From contig NZ_CP072115.1 of NCBI RefSeq assembly GCF_017639855.1, forward strand, positions 124,001 through 188,000: a stretch of DNA of 64,000 nt, written 5' to 3'. Shown here piece by piece: positions 8,580 through 17,744 of this stretch (the first letter of the stretch is position 1; every line of letters begins with the position of its first letter). Origin of the DNA: Streptococcus sp. zg-86. GTDB lineage: Bacteria > Bacillota > Bacilli > Lactobacillales > Streptococcaceae. Both the position numbers and the translations under genes were made by a program. The notes below the pieces were generated by a model that was not told the DNA's origin, searched no databases, and was given only the letters and a program-made list of their open reading frames with translations.

Positions 8580-9926
8580 ATGTCAATTACAGTAGCGGAT
8601 ATCAAACGGGATATTCAAGAAAAGAATGTGACTTTCATTCGCTTGATGTTTACAGATATCTTAGGAATTATGAAAAATGTTGAAATTCCAGCCACTGATG
8701 AGCAAGTAGATAAGGTGTTGTCAAATAAGGCGATGTTTGACGGCTCTTCTATTGAAGGATTTGTCCGAATCAATGAGTCAGATATGTATCTGTATCCGGA
8801 TTTGAATACCTGGACGATTTTCCCTTGGGGTGATGAAAATGGTCGTGTTGCAGGTCTAATCTGTGATATTTATACGACAGAGGGTGAACCATTTTTAGGG
8901 GATCCTCGTGGAAATCTGAAAAAGGCCTTGCGCCATATGGAACAGCTAGGTTTCACATCGTTTAACCTTGGACCAGAACCAGAATTTTTCCTCTTTAAAA
9001 TGGACGAAAATGGCAATCCAACGCTTGAAGTAAATGATAAGGGTGGGTATTTTGACCTTGCGCCGACAGACCTTGCGGATAATACACGCCGTGAGATTGT
9101 CAATGTCTTGACACAAATGGGCTTTGAAGTAGAGGCTAGTCATCATGAGGTAGCAGTAGGCCAGCACGAAATTGACTTTAAGTATGCGGATGTTTTGAAG
9201 GCATGTGACAATATTCAGATTTTCAAATTGGTTGTCAAAACGATTGCTCGTAAGCACGGTCTATATGCAACCTTTATGGCCAAGCCGAAGTTTGGTATTG
9301 CGGGTTCTGGAATGCATTGCAATATGTCCTTGTTTGATTGTGAAGGAAATAACGCCTTTTATGATCCAGCAGATCCGTATGGTATGCAGTTGTCAGAAAC
9401 AGCCTATCATTTCTTGGGAGGCTTGATGAAGCATGCCTACAGTTATACAGCGATTATGAATCCGACAGTTAACTCTTATAAGCGCTTGGTACCAGGATTT
9501 GAAGCGCCTGTTTATATCGCTTGGGCTGGTCGTAACCGCTCGCCATTGATTCGTGTACCGGCCTCTCGTGGTATGGGAACGCGTTTGGAGTTGCGTTCGG
9601 TTGATCCAACTGCTAACCCGTATTTAGCAATGGCGGTCTTGTTGGAGTCTGGTTTGGATGGTGTCGAAAATAAGATTGAAGCGCCAGCGCCAGTAGAATC
9701 GAATATCTATGCAATGACTGAATCAGAGCGTCAACGTGCAGGAATTGTCGATTTACCGTCTACATTGCATAATGCCATTAAGGCCTTGCAAAAGGATGAC
9801 ATCGTAAAAGCTGCTCTTGGAAACCACATTTTTACAAACTTTGTAGAAGCTAAGAAGATTGAATGGGCTAGCTATGCGACTTACGTATCGCAATGGGAAA
9901 TTGACCATTATTTGGATTTATACTAA
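8580..9926 (+). CDS. glnA: Glutamine synthetase type I
   Basis: GlnA condenses ammonia and glutamate to glutamine using ATP in the cytoplasm. The 448-residue length fits the short GSI-alpha form of Firmicutes. Visible signatures are the N-terminal FDGSSIEGF, the metal-binding GPEPEFFLF, the [13 protein letters not shown] segment, the ATP-binding [12 protein letters not shown] and the [19 protein letters not shown] loop. Feedback inhibition and GlnR activation are family knowledge. AAAGGAGA precedes the start. It is the second gene of the glnRA operon and is followed by a terminator. Confidence 0.97.
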   Translation: MSITVADIKRDIQEKNVTFIRLMFTDILGIMKNVEIPATDEQVDKVLSNKAMFDGSSIEGFVRINESDMYLYPDLNTWTIFPWGDENGRVAGLICDIYTTEGEPFLGDPRGNLKKALRHMEQLGFTSFNLGPEPEFFLFKMDENGNPTLEVNDKGGYFDLAPTDLADNTRREIVNVLTQMGFEVEASHHEVAVGQHEIDFKYADVLKACDNIQIFKLVVKTIARKHGLYATFMAKPKFGIAGSGMHCNMSLFDCEGNNAFYDPADPYGMQLSETAYHFLGGLMKHAYSYTAIMNPTVNSYKRLVPGFEAPVYIAWAGRNRSPLIRVPASRGMGTRLELRSVDPTANPYLAMAVLLESGLDGVENKIEAPAPVESNIYAMTESERQRAGIVDLPSTLHNAIKALQKDDIVKAALGNHIFTNFVEAKKIEWASYATYVSQWEIDHYLDLY

Positions 9927-9935
9927 TCATAAGGG

Positions 9936-9960
9936 AAGGATACCGAAGGTGTCCTTTTTA
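9936..9960 (+). terminator. glnRA terminator
   Basis: AAGGATACC/GGTGTCCTT stem with a GAA loop and a T run. Confidence 0.85.
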
Positions 9961-10015
9961 TTATGGCTGTTAGCTATCATAAAAGGCTGGAGTTTTGGCT
10001 GAGTCGTTGCTACTT

Positions 10016-10194
10016 ATACTCATTTAATTTCAAAAATAGCTATTTTATCTATTACTATTTATTTTTTTTTTATAAAAATATGAATCCAATAGGCTACTTT
10101 CTCAGTAAATGAAATGAATGGTGGTAGGAAAGGGAGTTCATATCCGAACCATCTAAGGAAGTCACAAAACATTAACTTTGATTTTCATTGAGTC
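10016..10194. repeat. MITE-like element, family B, copy 1
   Basis: The left end reads ATACTCATTTAATTTCAAAA and the right end TTTGATTTTCATTGAGT, imperfect inverted termini. The left part (TTTCAAAAATAGCTATTT) is shared with 35105-35125 and the right end (TTTTCATTGAGT) with 35354-35365. It carries no reading frame and fills most of the glnA-ABC intergenic gap. Confidence 0.65.
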
Positions 10195-10204
10195 TTACAA
10201 CTTT

Positions 10205-10257
10205 GTAAGGTTTCAATACAGAATCGTAAGGTTATAGAGTATTTCAAGTTTTATAAT
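10205..10257 (+). promoter_or_regulatory. Tandem operator-like repeat and -10 for the ABC operon
   Basis: GTAAGGTT occurs at 10205-10212 and again 21 bases later at 10226-10233, within the longer pattern ACA-N8-GTAAGGTT. TATAAT follows at 10252-10257. A direct repeat with 21-base period overlapping the -35 region is typical of OmpR-type response regulator boxes; the regulator is not identified. Confidence 0.5.
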
Positions 10258-10317
10258 AAAGATAGGGAGAGTGATTAAAATAACTTTCTTGAGTAAAAGA
10301 TTGATAGGAGTTAGATA

Positions 10318-11226
10318 ATGAAAGATGTGATCACGTTACAGCAGTTAGTAAAGGTTTATAAGGATGTTCCAACTGTTGATTTGGAGCAGATTACGGTACA
10401 TGAAGGGGAAATTTATGGCTTTCTTGGCCCAAATGGTGCTGGTAAAACAACGACCATGAAAATGATTTTGTCGTTGGTTTCACCGACTTCTGGTCAGATT
10501 TTTGTTAATGGTCAGCCGATTGATCAAAAGGGACAGTATTTAGGTCAAATAGGATCAATGATTGAGGAGCCTTCGTATTATCCGAATTTGACAGCCTATG
10601 AAAATCTGTTAGTTTTTCAGAAAATGCTTGGCTTTGACAAGAAACAGATTTGGCCGACATTGAAATTAGTCGGGTTGGCAGATGAAAAAAATCGCAAGAA
10701 ATTAGTAAAAGCCTATTCTTTAGGAATGAAACAACGCCTGGCTTTAGCCTTTGCATTAGTTAAGAAACCAAAAATTTTACTCTTAGATGAGCCGACCAAT
10801 GGCTTGGATCCTGCCGGGATTCATGAAATTCGAGAGTTAATCGTTAAACTGGCTAAAGAGGAAGGTTTAACCGTCTTTATTTCGAGCCATATTCTCTCTG
10901 AAATTGAGCACATCGCTGATCGAGTAGGCATTATCAATCATGGGCGCTTGGTTTACGAAGGAGAAATTAACGCAATTAAAGCCAAGACATGGATTGAGAT
11001 CGGTGGTGATTTTTCAAATGGGTCTGTGCTGGAGTATCTGAAAGAGTTTGGCCATTTGACTATTTTAGAATACAGTCCTGATCGTGTGAAGCTGGCTGAT
11101 TTGGAGGACGAAGATGTAGCTGATTTGGTCAACTGCTTGGTGGGTCATCATGTTCGGATTTTCCATGTTTCTCGTGAAAGAGAAAACTTGGAAGATATCT
11201 TTCTGACGTTGACGAAGGAGGGGTAA
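10318..11226 (+). CDS. ABC transporter ATP-binding protein (peptide/antibiotic resistance type)
   Basis: The 302-residue ATPase has Walker A GPNGAGKTT (about residues 39-47), the Q-loop near IGSMIEEPSYYP, signature YSLGMKQRL, Walker B ILLLDEPTNGLDP and an H-loop SSHILSE. The C-terminal 80 residues form the extension common in BcrA/SpaF-type exporters of lantibiotics and bacitracin. The next two genes encode its permeases, separated by one base and then a four-base overlap. The likely role is removal of a membrane-active peptide or drug from the membrane; the substrate is inference. The ATG follows GATAGGAG. Confidence 0.85.
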   Translation: MKDVITLQQLVKVYKDVPTVDLEQITVHEGEIYGFLGPNGAGKTTTMKMILSLVSPTSGQIFVNGQPIDQKGQYLGQIGSMIEEPSYYPNLTAYENLLVFQKMLGFDKKQIWPTLKLVGLADEKNRKKLVKAYSLGMKQRLALAFALVKKPKILLLDEPTNGLDPAGIHEIRELIVKLAKEEGLTVFISSHILSEIEHIADRVGIINHGRLVYEGEINAIKAKTWIEIGGDFSNGSVLEYLKEFGHLTILEYSPDRVKLADLEDEDVADLVNCLVGHHVRIFHVSRERENLEDIFLTLTKEG

Positions 11227-11227
11227 T

Positions 11228-11974
11228 ATGTTAAAAGCAATTCAAATTGAATGGTTAAAGAGCAAGCGAACGAAATCATTGATGACTTCAATGGCGATTA
11301 TCTTGAGTGGAATAGTGTGGACGGTTGCGGTATCAAGAGTAGATGGCCAGGGAGTGGAATCGTTTTTTGACAATCAAGATACTCATGCTTTGATCCTTCC
11401 TTTGGCAATTAGTATTTTTGTTTCCCGCATTGTTTTTAACGAAAAAGAAGGTCGAACCTTTAAGTTACAAGCCAGTAATGGGAATGGTTTACAGACTGTA
11501 TTTCATGATAAGTTATGGTTTGCAAGTTTATTTTTTGTCTTAATGGCCATTCTTTATTCGATGATTATTTTCTTGTATATTGTAGCTGTTCGAGGAGCTT
11601 CGGTCGCTATTCAGCTAGTGTGGATTCAAATTGCAACACTTTCACTAGCAAGTTTTGTGCAGGTTTGTTTGTACCTGACCTTAGCCCTGTCTATGGAAAA
11701 ACCGGGAGGTGTACTTGCTTTAGGATTTATCGGTTCGTTTTTGGGGCTGATTTTTCAATCACAGACCAACAAGTTATGGTCTTTTCTAATTCCTTGGGAT
11801 GGGGCAAGCTTCTTATCCGTTTATAAATTTGGTTTTGACCCAAAGACTGATAAAGGATTTTACACAGTAGATAGCCAGTTAGCCTTGAAAATAACGATCT
11901 ATACTCTCTATGCACTTGCTTGCTATTTGCTTGCACGGAAGATGATGTTGAAAAAGAAAGGAGAATTGCTATGA
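11228..11974 (+). CDS. ABC-2 type permease, immunity-transporter-like
   Basis: The 248-residue membrane protein has about six hydrophobic segments (near residues 18-36, 55-75, 100-128, 137-160, 164-182, 222-242). The N-terminus MLKAIQIEWLKSKRTKS and the invariant-looking FNEKEGRTFKL segment resemble the permease subunits of lantibiotic immunity transporters such as SpaE and MutE. It is translated from an ATG just after the ATPase gene stop with GGAGGG upstream, and its end overlaps the next permease gene by ATGA. The pair probably forms a heterodimeric channel with the ATPase. Confidence 0.75.
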   Translation: MLKAIQIEWLKSKRTKSLMTSMAIILSGIVWTVAVSRVDGQGVESFFDNQDTHALILPLAISIFVSRIVFNEKEGRTFKLQASNGNGLQTVFHDKLWFASLFFVLMAILYSMIIFLYIVAVRGASVAIQLVWIQIATLSLASFVQVCLYLTLALSMEKPGGVLALGFIGSFLGLIFQSQTNKLWSFLIPWDGASFLSVYKFGFDPKTDKGFYTVDSQLALKITIYTLYALACYLLARKMMLKKKGELL

Positions 11975-12705
11975 TACAGTATATCGTTGCTGAGTGGCGA
12001 AAATTACATAAAGTGCAGCTTGGACTGATTGGGTTACTCATGCTAGGTATTTCCAGTGTTATAGGATTTGGGATTTATTATATGAATCGCGCTGTTTTTA
12101 TTGAAGATACACAGTCTATCGTGATGTGGGGGCAGCTGACTTTCTACTATAGTCAGATTTTCTATCCAGCCCTGTTGGCCATCTTCGTCGGCCTCTGTTT
12201 TATGCCAGAATTTGAAAGAACGACGTTAGAAATGTTACAGGCGAATCATGTATCAATTAAAAAACTTGTAGTGAGCAAATTGCTTAACTTGCTCCTTCTG
12301 TTACTCCCTATTCAACTATTGTTGGTTGTGTTTTGGTTGTTTGCTCTATGGCTTGATCAGATAACCGTCTTTTCTGAACTTGTACTTCATTTAAAGTGGA
12401 TTTTTCTGTCACTTATAGGTTCTCTCGGTATTTTGAGTTTACAGGCGTATTTATTTGTCAAGACACGAAATATTGCTAAATCAGTTGCTTATGCGGCTAT
12501 GGGAGCTGTTGGCGGATTTGTTTTGCTTTTTATAGGGGATAGGTTGCCGTTATTTTATCCCTATTCACAACCGATGATTGCGCTTCGTAGTCGAGCTTTG
12601 GTGGATTTTCCTCGTTCAGAATTGGTATTATTTGTCGGGATAAATCTTCTATATTGTGCTGTATTTTATGGCTTGACAGTCAGAGAGCTTCAAAAACGGC
12701 CGTAG
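11971..12705 (+). CDS. ABC-2 type permease, second subunit
   Basis: The 244-residue product starts MIQYIVAEWRKLHKVQLG, like the first permease a short cytoplasmic stretch followed by hydrophobic segments (about residues 22-40, 65-82, 110-135, 145-165, 175-195, 217-236). The FMPEFERTTLEML motif corresponds to the FNEKEGRTF motif of its partner, the usual ABC-2 permease signature after the second helix. The start is the ATG overlapping the upstream stop, preceded by AAAGGAG; a longer in-frame extension would lie inside the preceding gene. It closes the operon ahead of a bidirectional terminator. Confidence 0.75.
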   Translation: MIQYIVAEWRKLHKVQLGLIGLLMLGISSVIGFGIYYMNRAVFIEDTQSIVMWGQLTFYYSQIFYPALLAIFVGLCFMPEFERTTLEMLQANHVSIKKLVVSKLLNLLLLLLPIQLLLVVFWLFALWLDQITVFSELVLHLKWIFLSLIGSLGILSLQAYLFVKTRNIAKSVAYAAMGAVGGFVLLFIGDRLPLFYPYSQPMIALRSRALVDFPRSELVLFVGINLLYCAVFYGLTVRELQKRP

Positions 12706-12718
12706 TTGACAAACTAAA

Positions 12719-12748
12719 AAACCGTCATCTCTTTTGAGGTGGCGGTTT
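12719..12748. terminator. Bidirectional terminator between the ABC operon and rnjA
   Basis: AACCGTCATCTC pairs with GAGGTGGCGGTT with wobbles and is flanked by an A run on the left and a T run on the right, serving both convergent units. Confidence 0.88.
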
Positions 12749-12754
12749 TATCTG

Positions 12755-14431
12755 TTATTTATCAGGTGTTAGAATCATCGGGATGATGATTGGTTCGCGT
12801 TCGGTCTTTTCATATAAGAAGGGTCTAAGAGCATTGACAATAGCTCCGTTGACAGATTGGATATTGGCATCCTTATTTTTTAGAGCGATACGAATGGCAT
12901 TGAATAAAATGCGTTGGCTTTCGCGAATGAGGTCGCCTGATTCCCGCATATAGATAAAGCCTCGGCTGAGGATATCTGGACCTGCTAGAATCATTTGTGA
13001 TTGGAAATCAACAGTTGCGACAGCAAGCACAACACCGTCTTCAGATAAGTCTCTGCGGTCTTTGAGGACAGCTGCGCCAATTTCTCCAATGCGGTTTCCA
13101 TCTACATAGATATCCTGAGCATTGAACTGTCCTGCTAGACGAGCACTGTCATTTGTCAGGGCAAGGACATCTCCATTTTCCATGATGAAAATGTTATCTT
13201 TAGGAATACCGGTATCCATAGCGAGTTGGGCATGGATTTTTTGCATGCGATATTCGCCGTGGACAGGCATGAAGAATTTTGGTTTGATGAGGCGGAGCAT
13301 GAGTTTTTGTTCTTGTTGTCCACCGTGTCCAGAAGTATGGATGTTGTTAATCTTGCCGTGAATGACTTCTACACCTGCTTCAATCAAGATGTTAATCAGC
13401 TTATTAACGCCAGTTGTGTTTCCTGGGATGGGGCTAGATGAGAAGATAACGGTATCGCCTGGTTGCAATTGAACTTGACGGTGGGTACCGTGTGCGATAC
13501 GAGAAAGGGCAGCCATCGGCTCACCTTGACTTCCTGTACAGAGAATCATGATTTCGCTGGCAGGGTATTCTTTGATTTCATTTGGCTCGATAAAGGTATT
13601 TTTAGGGACTTTGATGTAACCTAGCTCAATACCGTTTACAATGGCTTTTTCCATAGAACGGCCAAATACGGCAATCTTACGTCCAGTTTTTACCGCGGCA
13701 TCGGCAGCTTGTTGTAGACGGAAGATATTTGAAGCAAAGGAGGCAAAGATAATGCGACCGTGAATGCCTTCAATCAATTTCATGATGGATTGGCCAACGA
13801 CTTTTTCTGAGTTGGTAAAGGTTGGTACTTCCGCATTTGTTGAGTCAGAAAGCAAACAAAGGACACCTTCTTCTCCAAGAGCAGCCATGCGATGTAGGTC
13901 AGCAGGTTCTCCTACAGGTGTAAAGTCAAATTTGAAGTCTCCTGTACAGACAATTTTTCCTTGAGGAGTATCAATGACGATACCAAGTGGTTCTGGAATG
14001 GAGTGAGTGGTACGGAAGAAGCTGACCTTTAATTGTTTGAAGGTTAGTTCGGTATTGTGATTGATTTCATGGAGTGTTGCATCACGCAAGAGACCGTGTT
14101 CTTCTAATTTTCCGCGAATAAGGGCAAGAGCTAATGGTCCAGCATAGATAGGGATATTAGCTTGTTTGAGAAGGAAAGGAATCCCTCCGATATGGTCTTC
14201 GTGACCATGGGTGATGACAAGCCCCTTTACACGGTCAATATTATCAACGATATAAGAGTAATCTGGAATAACGTAGTCAATACCGAGTAGGTCATCTTCT
14301 GGGAATTTAATACCTGCATCGACAATGAGAATTTCATCTTGGTATTCAATGCCGTAGGTATTTTTCCCGATTTCTCCCAAACCACCGATGGCAAAGACGC
14401 CGACTTCTTGAGGTTTTAAATTTACTGACAT
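12755..14431 (-). CDS. rnjA: Ribonuclease J1
   Basis: RNase J1 is a metallo-beta-lactamase/beta-CASP nuclease with 5'-to-3' exonuclease and endonuclease activity in mRNA decay and rRNA maturation. The product is 558 residues, the usual size. It shows [15 protein letters not shown] at the start, the zinc motif [11 protein letters not shown], then DSTNAE, the beta-[18 protein letters not shown] and the [11 protein letters not shown] segment with a conserved HGEYRM. The start ATG lies three bases after the rpoY stop, so the two are translationally linked. Confidence 0.95.
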   Translation of the reverse strand: MSVNLKPQEVGVFAIGGLGEIGKNTYGIEYQDEILIVDAGIKFPEDDLLGIDYVIPDYSYIVDNIDRVKGLVITHGHEDHIGGIPFLLKQANIPIYAGPLALALIRGKLEEHGLLRDATLHEINHNTELTFKQLKVSFFRTTHSIPEPLGIVIDTPQGKIVCTGDFKFDFTPVGEPADLHRMAALGEEGVLCLLSDSTNAEVPTFTNSEKVVGQSIMKLIEGIHGRIIFASFASNIFRLQQAADAAVKTGRKIAVFGRSMEKAIVNGIELGYIKVPKNTFIEPNEIKEYPASEIMILCTGSQGEPMAALSRIAHGTHRQVQLQPGDTVIFSSSPIPGNTTGVNKLINILIEAGVEVIHGKINNIHTSGHGGQQEQKLMLRLIKPKFFMPVHGEYRMQKIHAQLAMDTGIPKDNIFIMENGDVLALTNDSARLAGQFNAQDIYVDGNRIGEIGAAVLKDRRDLSEDGVVLAVATVDFQSQMILAGPDILSRGFIYMRESGDLIRESQRILFNAIRIALKNKDANIQSVNGAIVNALRPFLYEKTEREPIIIPMILTPDK

Positions 14432-14434
14432 GGA

Positions 14435-14665
14435 TTAAAACTCCGTAATACTAAAATCGGCATGAGTTTTTTCGTACTCAAGGTGGTTTTCAGACAATAA
14501 TTCAATAAATTCGATGTTGTAAGCTGTATGTTCTTCCACTAGTTGGCGAGCGATAATACGGCCTTCTAATTCGGTTTTCGCATCAATATCGAGATAAAGA
14601 GTACGAGTTTGTTCGCGGCGTGGAGTAGCATCTTTTGCTTCTTGGTAAAATACTTTATAAATCAT
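14435..14665 (-). CDS. rpoY: RNA polymerase epsilon subunit (DUF1447)
   Basis: This 76-residue protein matches the small RpoY/YkzG family that binds core RNA polymerase in Firmicutes. It begins MIYKVFYQE, shows [12 protein letters not shown] and ends with the conserved acidic [16 protein letters not shown]. It sits immediately upstream of rnjA, its standard neighbour, and has AAAGGAAAC before the ATG. A predicted leader of about 340 bases precedes it. Confidence 0.92.
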   Translation of the reverse strand: MIYKVFYQEAKDATPRREQTRTLYLDIDAKTELEGRIIARQLVEEHTAYNIEFIELLSENHLEYEKTHADFSITEF

Positions 14666-14867
14666 GTGTTTCCTTTCATTGATGACAATTCTTTCTGAAA
14701 AATGAGAGAGTAGACTGCGCCCTATTTCACTTCTTTTATCTGTTCAGACTACAAAAAAGCAAGAGTATAAGCGGATAGCTTAGGCTCTACATTTCTTGTT
14801 GGGTTTGGATGCATTGCACCGTCCAAACAGGTTAGGCTATTACAAAAATAGTCTAGTGAGATTTATG

Positions 14868-14972
14868 TATAGTGAATTGAATAAAGGTTAGGACATCGTT
14901 CAGTTGCTTTGATGAACTCCAGTTCTATCTGCAATTCCTTGCCTTGTCCTATTCCTTTCTCAATCCACTATA
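14868..14972. repeat. RUP-like 105-bp miniature element
   Basis: The ends are near-perfect inverted repeats of about 30 bases, TATAGTGAATTGAATAAAGG on the left and CCTTTCTCAATCCACTATA on the right, with TA at both borders. Size, TA borders and termini fit the RUP family of S. pneumoniae, thought to be mobilised by IS630-Spn1-type transposases (family knowledge). It carries no gene and sits in the 5' leader of rpoY-rnjA. Confidence 0.8.
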
Positions 14973-15012
14973 ATTTTCTAGAGTTGTCATTTTTAGTTGT
15001 GATTTTTCTACT

Positions 15013-15041
15013 ATTATACCACAAAAGAGGGCTTTGGTAAA
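15013..15041 (-). promoter_or_regulatory. rpoY-rnjA promoter
   Basis: On the minus strand TGGTATAAT (-10 at 15018-15013) has TTTACC 17 bases upstream. It implies a leader of about 340 bases containing the RUP-like element. Confidence 0.6.
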
Positions 15042-15111
15042 AGGAATTGGCAGGAAAATGAAAAAATCGCTTGTCTTTCAAGTGGTTTTCACAGGCCACC
15101 ATTCTCAAGGA

Positions 15112-15140
15112 TTGAAAAAAAGGGCGAGATAGCTTACAAT
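15112..15140 (+). promoter_or_regulatory. tsaB-rimI-tsaD promoter
   Basis: TTGAAA (15112-15117), 17-base spacer, TACAAT (15135-15140), 36 bases before the tsaB ATG. Confidence 0.75.
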
Positions 15141-15175
15141 AGAGAAGGATAGAATCGTGAAAAGAGAGTAAAAAG

Positions 15176-15862
15176 ATGAAAATATTGGCACTTGATACGT
15201 CTAACCAAACGTTGGCCGTAGCCTTAGTGGAAAATGGACGTTTACAGACAGAGATGACACTTGCGATTAAGAAAAATCATAGTATTAGTCTCATGCCAAC
15301 GATTGATTTCTTAATGCAGTCTGTTGGCTGGAAACCGGCTGATTTGGAGAGAATTGTGGTAGCACAGGGTCCTGGATCTTATACAGGTTTGCGGATTGGA
15401 GTTGCAACTGCAAAGACATTGGCCTATACTCTGGGGATTGATTTGGTAGGGATTTCGAGTTTACAAGCTCTACTACCAGCAGACAGTAAGGGCTTAGTAG
15501 TGCCACTGATTGATGCGAGACGAAATCATGTCTATGCCGGATTCTACGAACAAGGGCAAGCAGTCAAGGCAGATACCTACCTTTCTTTCGAAGCCTTATT
15601 AGAAGAAGTGAAAAACTATGAGCAGGTCACCTTTGTGGGGGAAGTTGCAGCTTTTACGGAGCAGATTGAGGCGGCTTTACCCAAAGTTCAGTATCAGGCG
15701 ACCTTACCGTCTGCTTATCAGTTTGCCTTGAATGGAGAGCATGCGCCTGTGAGTGAGGTAATGTCCTTTGAACCTCGTTATCTCAAGCGGGTTGAAGCAG
15801 AAGAAAATTGGCTCAAGAATCATGAGGAAAGAGATAGAGAAAGTTACATTCAGCGAGTATGA
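15176..15862 (+). CDS. tsaB: tRNA t6A biosynthesis protein TsaB
   Basis: TsaB is the inactive ASKHA-fold partner that dimerises with TsaD in making N6-threonylcarbamoyl-adenosine at position 37 of ANN-decoding tRNAs. The 228-residue product opens MKILALDTSNQTLAVAL, has the GPGSYTGLRIGVATAKTL loop (about residues 67-84) and the PLIDARRNHVYAG segment of the family. Its stop overlaps the rimI start by ATGA, and rimI overlaps tsaD, a standard streptococcal trio. The ATG follows AAAGAGAGTAAAAAG, a modest ribosome binding site. Confidence 0.95.
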   Translation: MKILALDTSNQTLAVALVENGRLQTEMTLAIKKNHSISLMPTIDFLMQSVGWKPADLERIVVAQGPGSYTGLRIGVATAKTLAYTLGIDLVGISSLQALLPADSKGLVVPLIDARRNHVYAGFYEQGQAVKADTYLSFEALLEEVKNYEQVTFVGEVAAFTEQIEAALPKVQYQATLPSAYQFALNGEHAPVSEVMSFEPRYLKRVEAEENWLKNHEERDRESYIQRV

Positions 15863-16299
15863 TAGAAATTGAAGAATACAAGGGACAAGAAGAACTTGCA
15901 CGAGATTTCTTTACCATTTTGTGCGATGTGTATGATCAGGCACCATGGACGGTAGAGCAGATCGAATCAGATTTACGCCAACCAGAAACGGTTTACTATC
16001 TGGCAGAAGAGGGGCGGGAACTTCTTGGCTTTCTAGCTGTCCAAGAGATTGTAGATGAATTGGAAATTTTGCAGCTTGCAGTACGTAAAGATGTTCAAGG
16101 TCAGGGGATAGCAGGAAAGCTACTCCATTGTATTCAAGATTTTGCAGGTTCGGTATTTCTGGAAGTGAGGGCTTCCAATCATCGTGCTAGGCATTTGTAT
16201 GAACGGCATGGCTTTTTGGAGATTGGGAAGCGAAAGGATTATTATCATCATCCAAGGGAAGATGCTATTGTGATGAAAAGAGAGACAGATGAAAGATAG
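15859..16299 (+). CDS. rimI: Ribosomal protein alanine N-acetyltransferase RimI
   Basis: This 146-residue GNAT protein has the acetyl-CoA loop [15 protein letters not shown] (about residues 75-89) and the [17 protein letters not shown] segment typical of RimI, which acetylates the N-terminal alanine of ribosomal protein S18. The start overlaps the tsaB stop (ATGA) and its last eleven bases overlap tsaD. The substrate is assigned from family and position; another N-terminal acetylation target is possible. Confidence 0.9.
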   Translation: MIEIEEYKGQEELARDFFTILCDVYDQAPWTVEQIESDLRQPETVYYLAEEGRELLGFLAVQEIVDELEILQLAVRKDVQGQGIAGKLLHCIQDFAGSVFLEVRASNHRARHLYERHGFLEIGKRKDYYHHPREDAIVMKRETDER

Positions 16300-17296
16300 A
16301 TATATTCTTGCCATTGAGACATCATGTGATGAAACCTCGGTTGCAGTATTGAAAAATGATGCGGACTTGTTGTCCAATGTGATTGCGAGTCAAATTGAAA
16401 GCCATAAACGGTTTGGCGGCGTTGTTCCTGAAGTAGCCAGCCGTCATCATGTAGAAGTAATAACAGTCTGTATTGAAGAAGCCTTGTTGGAGGCTGGGAT
16501 AGGAGCTTCGGACCTAACAGCAGTTGCGGTGACCTATGGTCCTGGTTTAGTTGGAGCCCTTTTGGTAGGCTTATCCGCAGCGAAAGCCTTTGCTTGGGCA
16601 AATGGTTTGCCCTTGATTCCAGTCAATCACATGGCAGGACACCTGATGGCAGCACGTAGCGTGAAGGAGTTGGAGTATCCCTTGCTTGCATTATTGGTCT
16701 CTGGTGGGCACACGGAGCTGGTCTATGTATCAGGAGAAGGTGAGTATAGCATTGTCGGAGAAACGCGAGATGATGCGGTAGGAGAGGCTTATGATAAGGT
16801 TGGACGTGTCATGGGGCTTCCCTATCCAGCTGGTCGTGTTATTGATGAATTGGCACATCAGGGACAGGATATTTATAACTTTCCACGTGCAATGGTCAAA
16901 GAAGATAATCTAGAGTTCTCATTTTCAGGCCTTAAGTCAGCTTTTATCAACCTTTGTCATAATGCCGAACAAAAAGGAGAAACACTTGTCAACGAAGATT
17001 TAGCAGCTTCTTTTCAGGCTTGTGTCTTAGATATTTTGCTGGCAAAGACGAAAAAAGCTCTCGAAAAATATCCTGTCAAGACCTTGGTGGTTGCAGGGGG
17101 AGTAGCTGCTAATCAGGGCTTGCGCGAGCGTTTAAATCAGGAAATAACTGATGTTGAGGTCATTATCCCACCCTTGCGCCTCTGCGGTGATAATGCAGGC
17201 ATGATTGCCTTAGCTGCGGTCAGCGAATGGAACAAGAACAACCTAGCGTCTCTGGATTTGAATGCCAAGCCGAGTCTAGCTTTTGATTCCTTGTAG
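16289..17296 (+). CDS. tsaD: tRNA threonylcarbamoyltransferase TsaD
   Basis: TsaD transfers the threonylcarbamoyl group onto A37 of tRNA, using the adduct made by TsaC/Sua5. The 335-residue product begins with [13 protein letters not shown], carries the metal-binding histidines His114 and His118 in [10 protein letters not shown], then [10 protein letters not shown], the phosphate loop SFSGLKSAF and the late [15 protein letters not shown] motif. All are canonical for Kae1/TsaD/YgjD proteins. It completes the tsaB-rimI-tsaD operon. A duplicated copy of its terminator lies 300 bases downstream. Confidence 0.96.
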   Translation: MKDRYILAIETSCDETSVAVLKNDADLLSNVIASQIESHKRFGGVVPEVASRHHVEVITVCIEEALLEAGIGASDLTAVAVTYGPGLVGALLVGLSAAKAFAWANGLPLIPVNHMAGHLMAARSVKELEYPLLALLVSGGHTELVYVSGEGEYSIVGETRDDAVGEAYDKVGRVMGLPYPAGRVIDELAHQGQDIYNFPRAMVKEDNLEFSFSGLKSAFINLCHNAEQKGETLVNEDLAASFQACVLDILLAKTKKALEKYPVKTLVVAGGVAANQGLRERLNQEITDVEVIIPPLRLCGDNAGMIALAAVSEWNKNNLASLDLNAKPSLAFDSL

Positions 17297-17314
17297 GATT
17301 GCTTATAGTAACTG

Positions 17315-17332
17315 GAGAGCCGAGAGGCTCTC
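17315..17332 (+). terminator. First copy of the tsaD hairpin
   Basis: GAGAGCC-GAGA-GGCTCTC, a perfect 7-bp stem, but followed by AGAATG instead of T residues. The intact version with a T run is at 17608-17629. Confidence 0.6.
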
Positions 17333-17456
17333 AGAATGTAGACAAGCCCGAGATTTATGTAAACAAATTCAAAAGCTCTGCTAACTGAACATTTGATTTT
17401 CCGATTTTCGCGAGCGGAGCGAGCCTCATTAGATACTTTTCGCTGTGGTAAAAGTA

Positions 17457-17554
17457 GGGAGTGGGACTCAATTGTGATTTTGTTTAAATCGATTATCCTC
17501 GCTCCTTTGTTTCTGGGCTCGGGCTAAAATAATCCACTGGCTTATTTTAGCCCG
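17457..17554 (-). repeat. Family A intergenic repeat, copy 2 (inverted)
   Basis: Reading GGGAGTGGGACTCAATTGTG, then AAATCGATTATCCTCGCTCC, then CTCGGGCTAAAATAATCCAC, it is the reverse complement of the blocks at 7138-7235 and 53034-53127. The rest of 17297-17600 has no gene. Confidence 0.8.
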
Positions 17555-17607
17555 CAGGAAGTCGCTACCGTCCGCACCACCTAAGAAAAGTATCTCAAAT
17601 TAAATCT

Positions 17608-17629
17608 GGGAGCCGAGAGGCTCTTTTTT
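17608..17629 (+). terminator. Second, intact copy of the tsaD terminator
   Basis: GAGCC-GAGA-GGCTC followed by six T residues. It repeats the hairpin at 17315 (shared CGAGAGGCTCT), so the family A repeat is bracketed by two copies. Confidence 0.75.
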
Positions 17630-17679
17630 CAGGAAGTTTCAACTGGCAGAGATGGTTTTTCTAAAAACTAGTGAAAAGG

Positions 17680-17708
17680 TTGACGGTAGTTGCTTTCTAG
17701 CTTATACT
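17680..17708 (+). promoter_or_regulatory. azlCD promoter
   Basis: TTGACG (17680-17685), 17-base spacer, TATACT (17703-17708). Its position rules out coding starts upstream of about 17715. Confidence 0.88.
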
Positions 17709-17744
17709 AGTAAGACAATGATAGGACTTGGAAAGGAGTTTGGT

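Noticed and set aside
14666..15012. T-box or other riboswitch in the rpoY leader
   Set aside because: No T-box sequence, specifier-like loop or known aptamer core was found; the main structure is explained by the RUP-like element.
17652..17744. N-terminal extension of azlC
   Set aside because: A consensus promoter lies inside it, and the family start with AAAGGAG upstream is at 17745.
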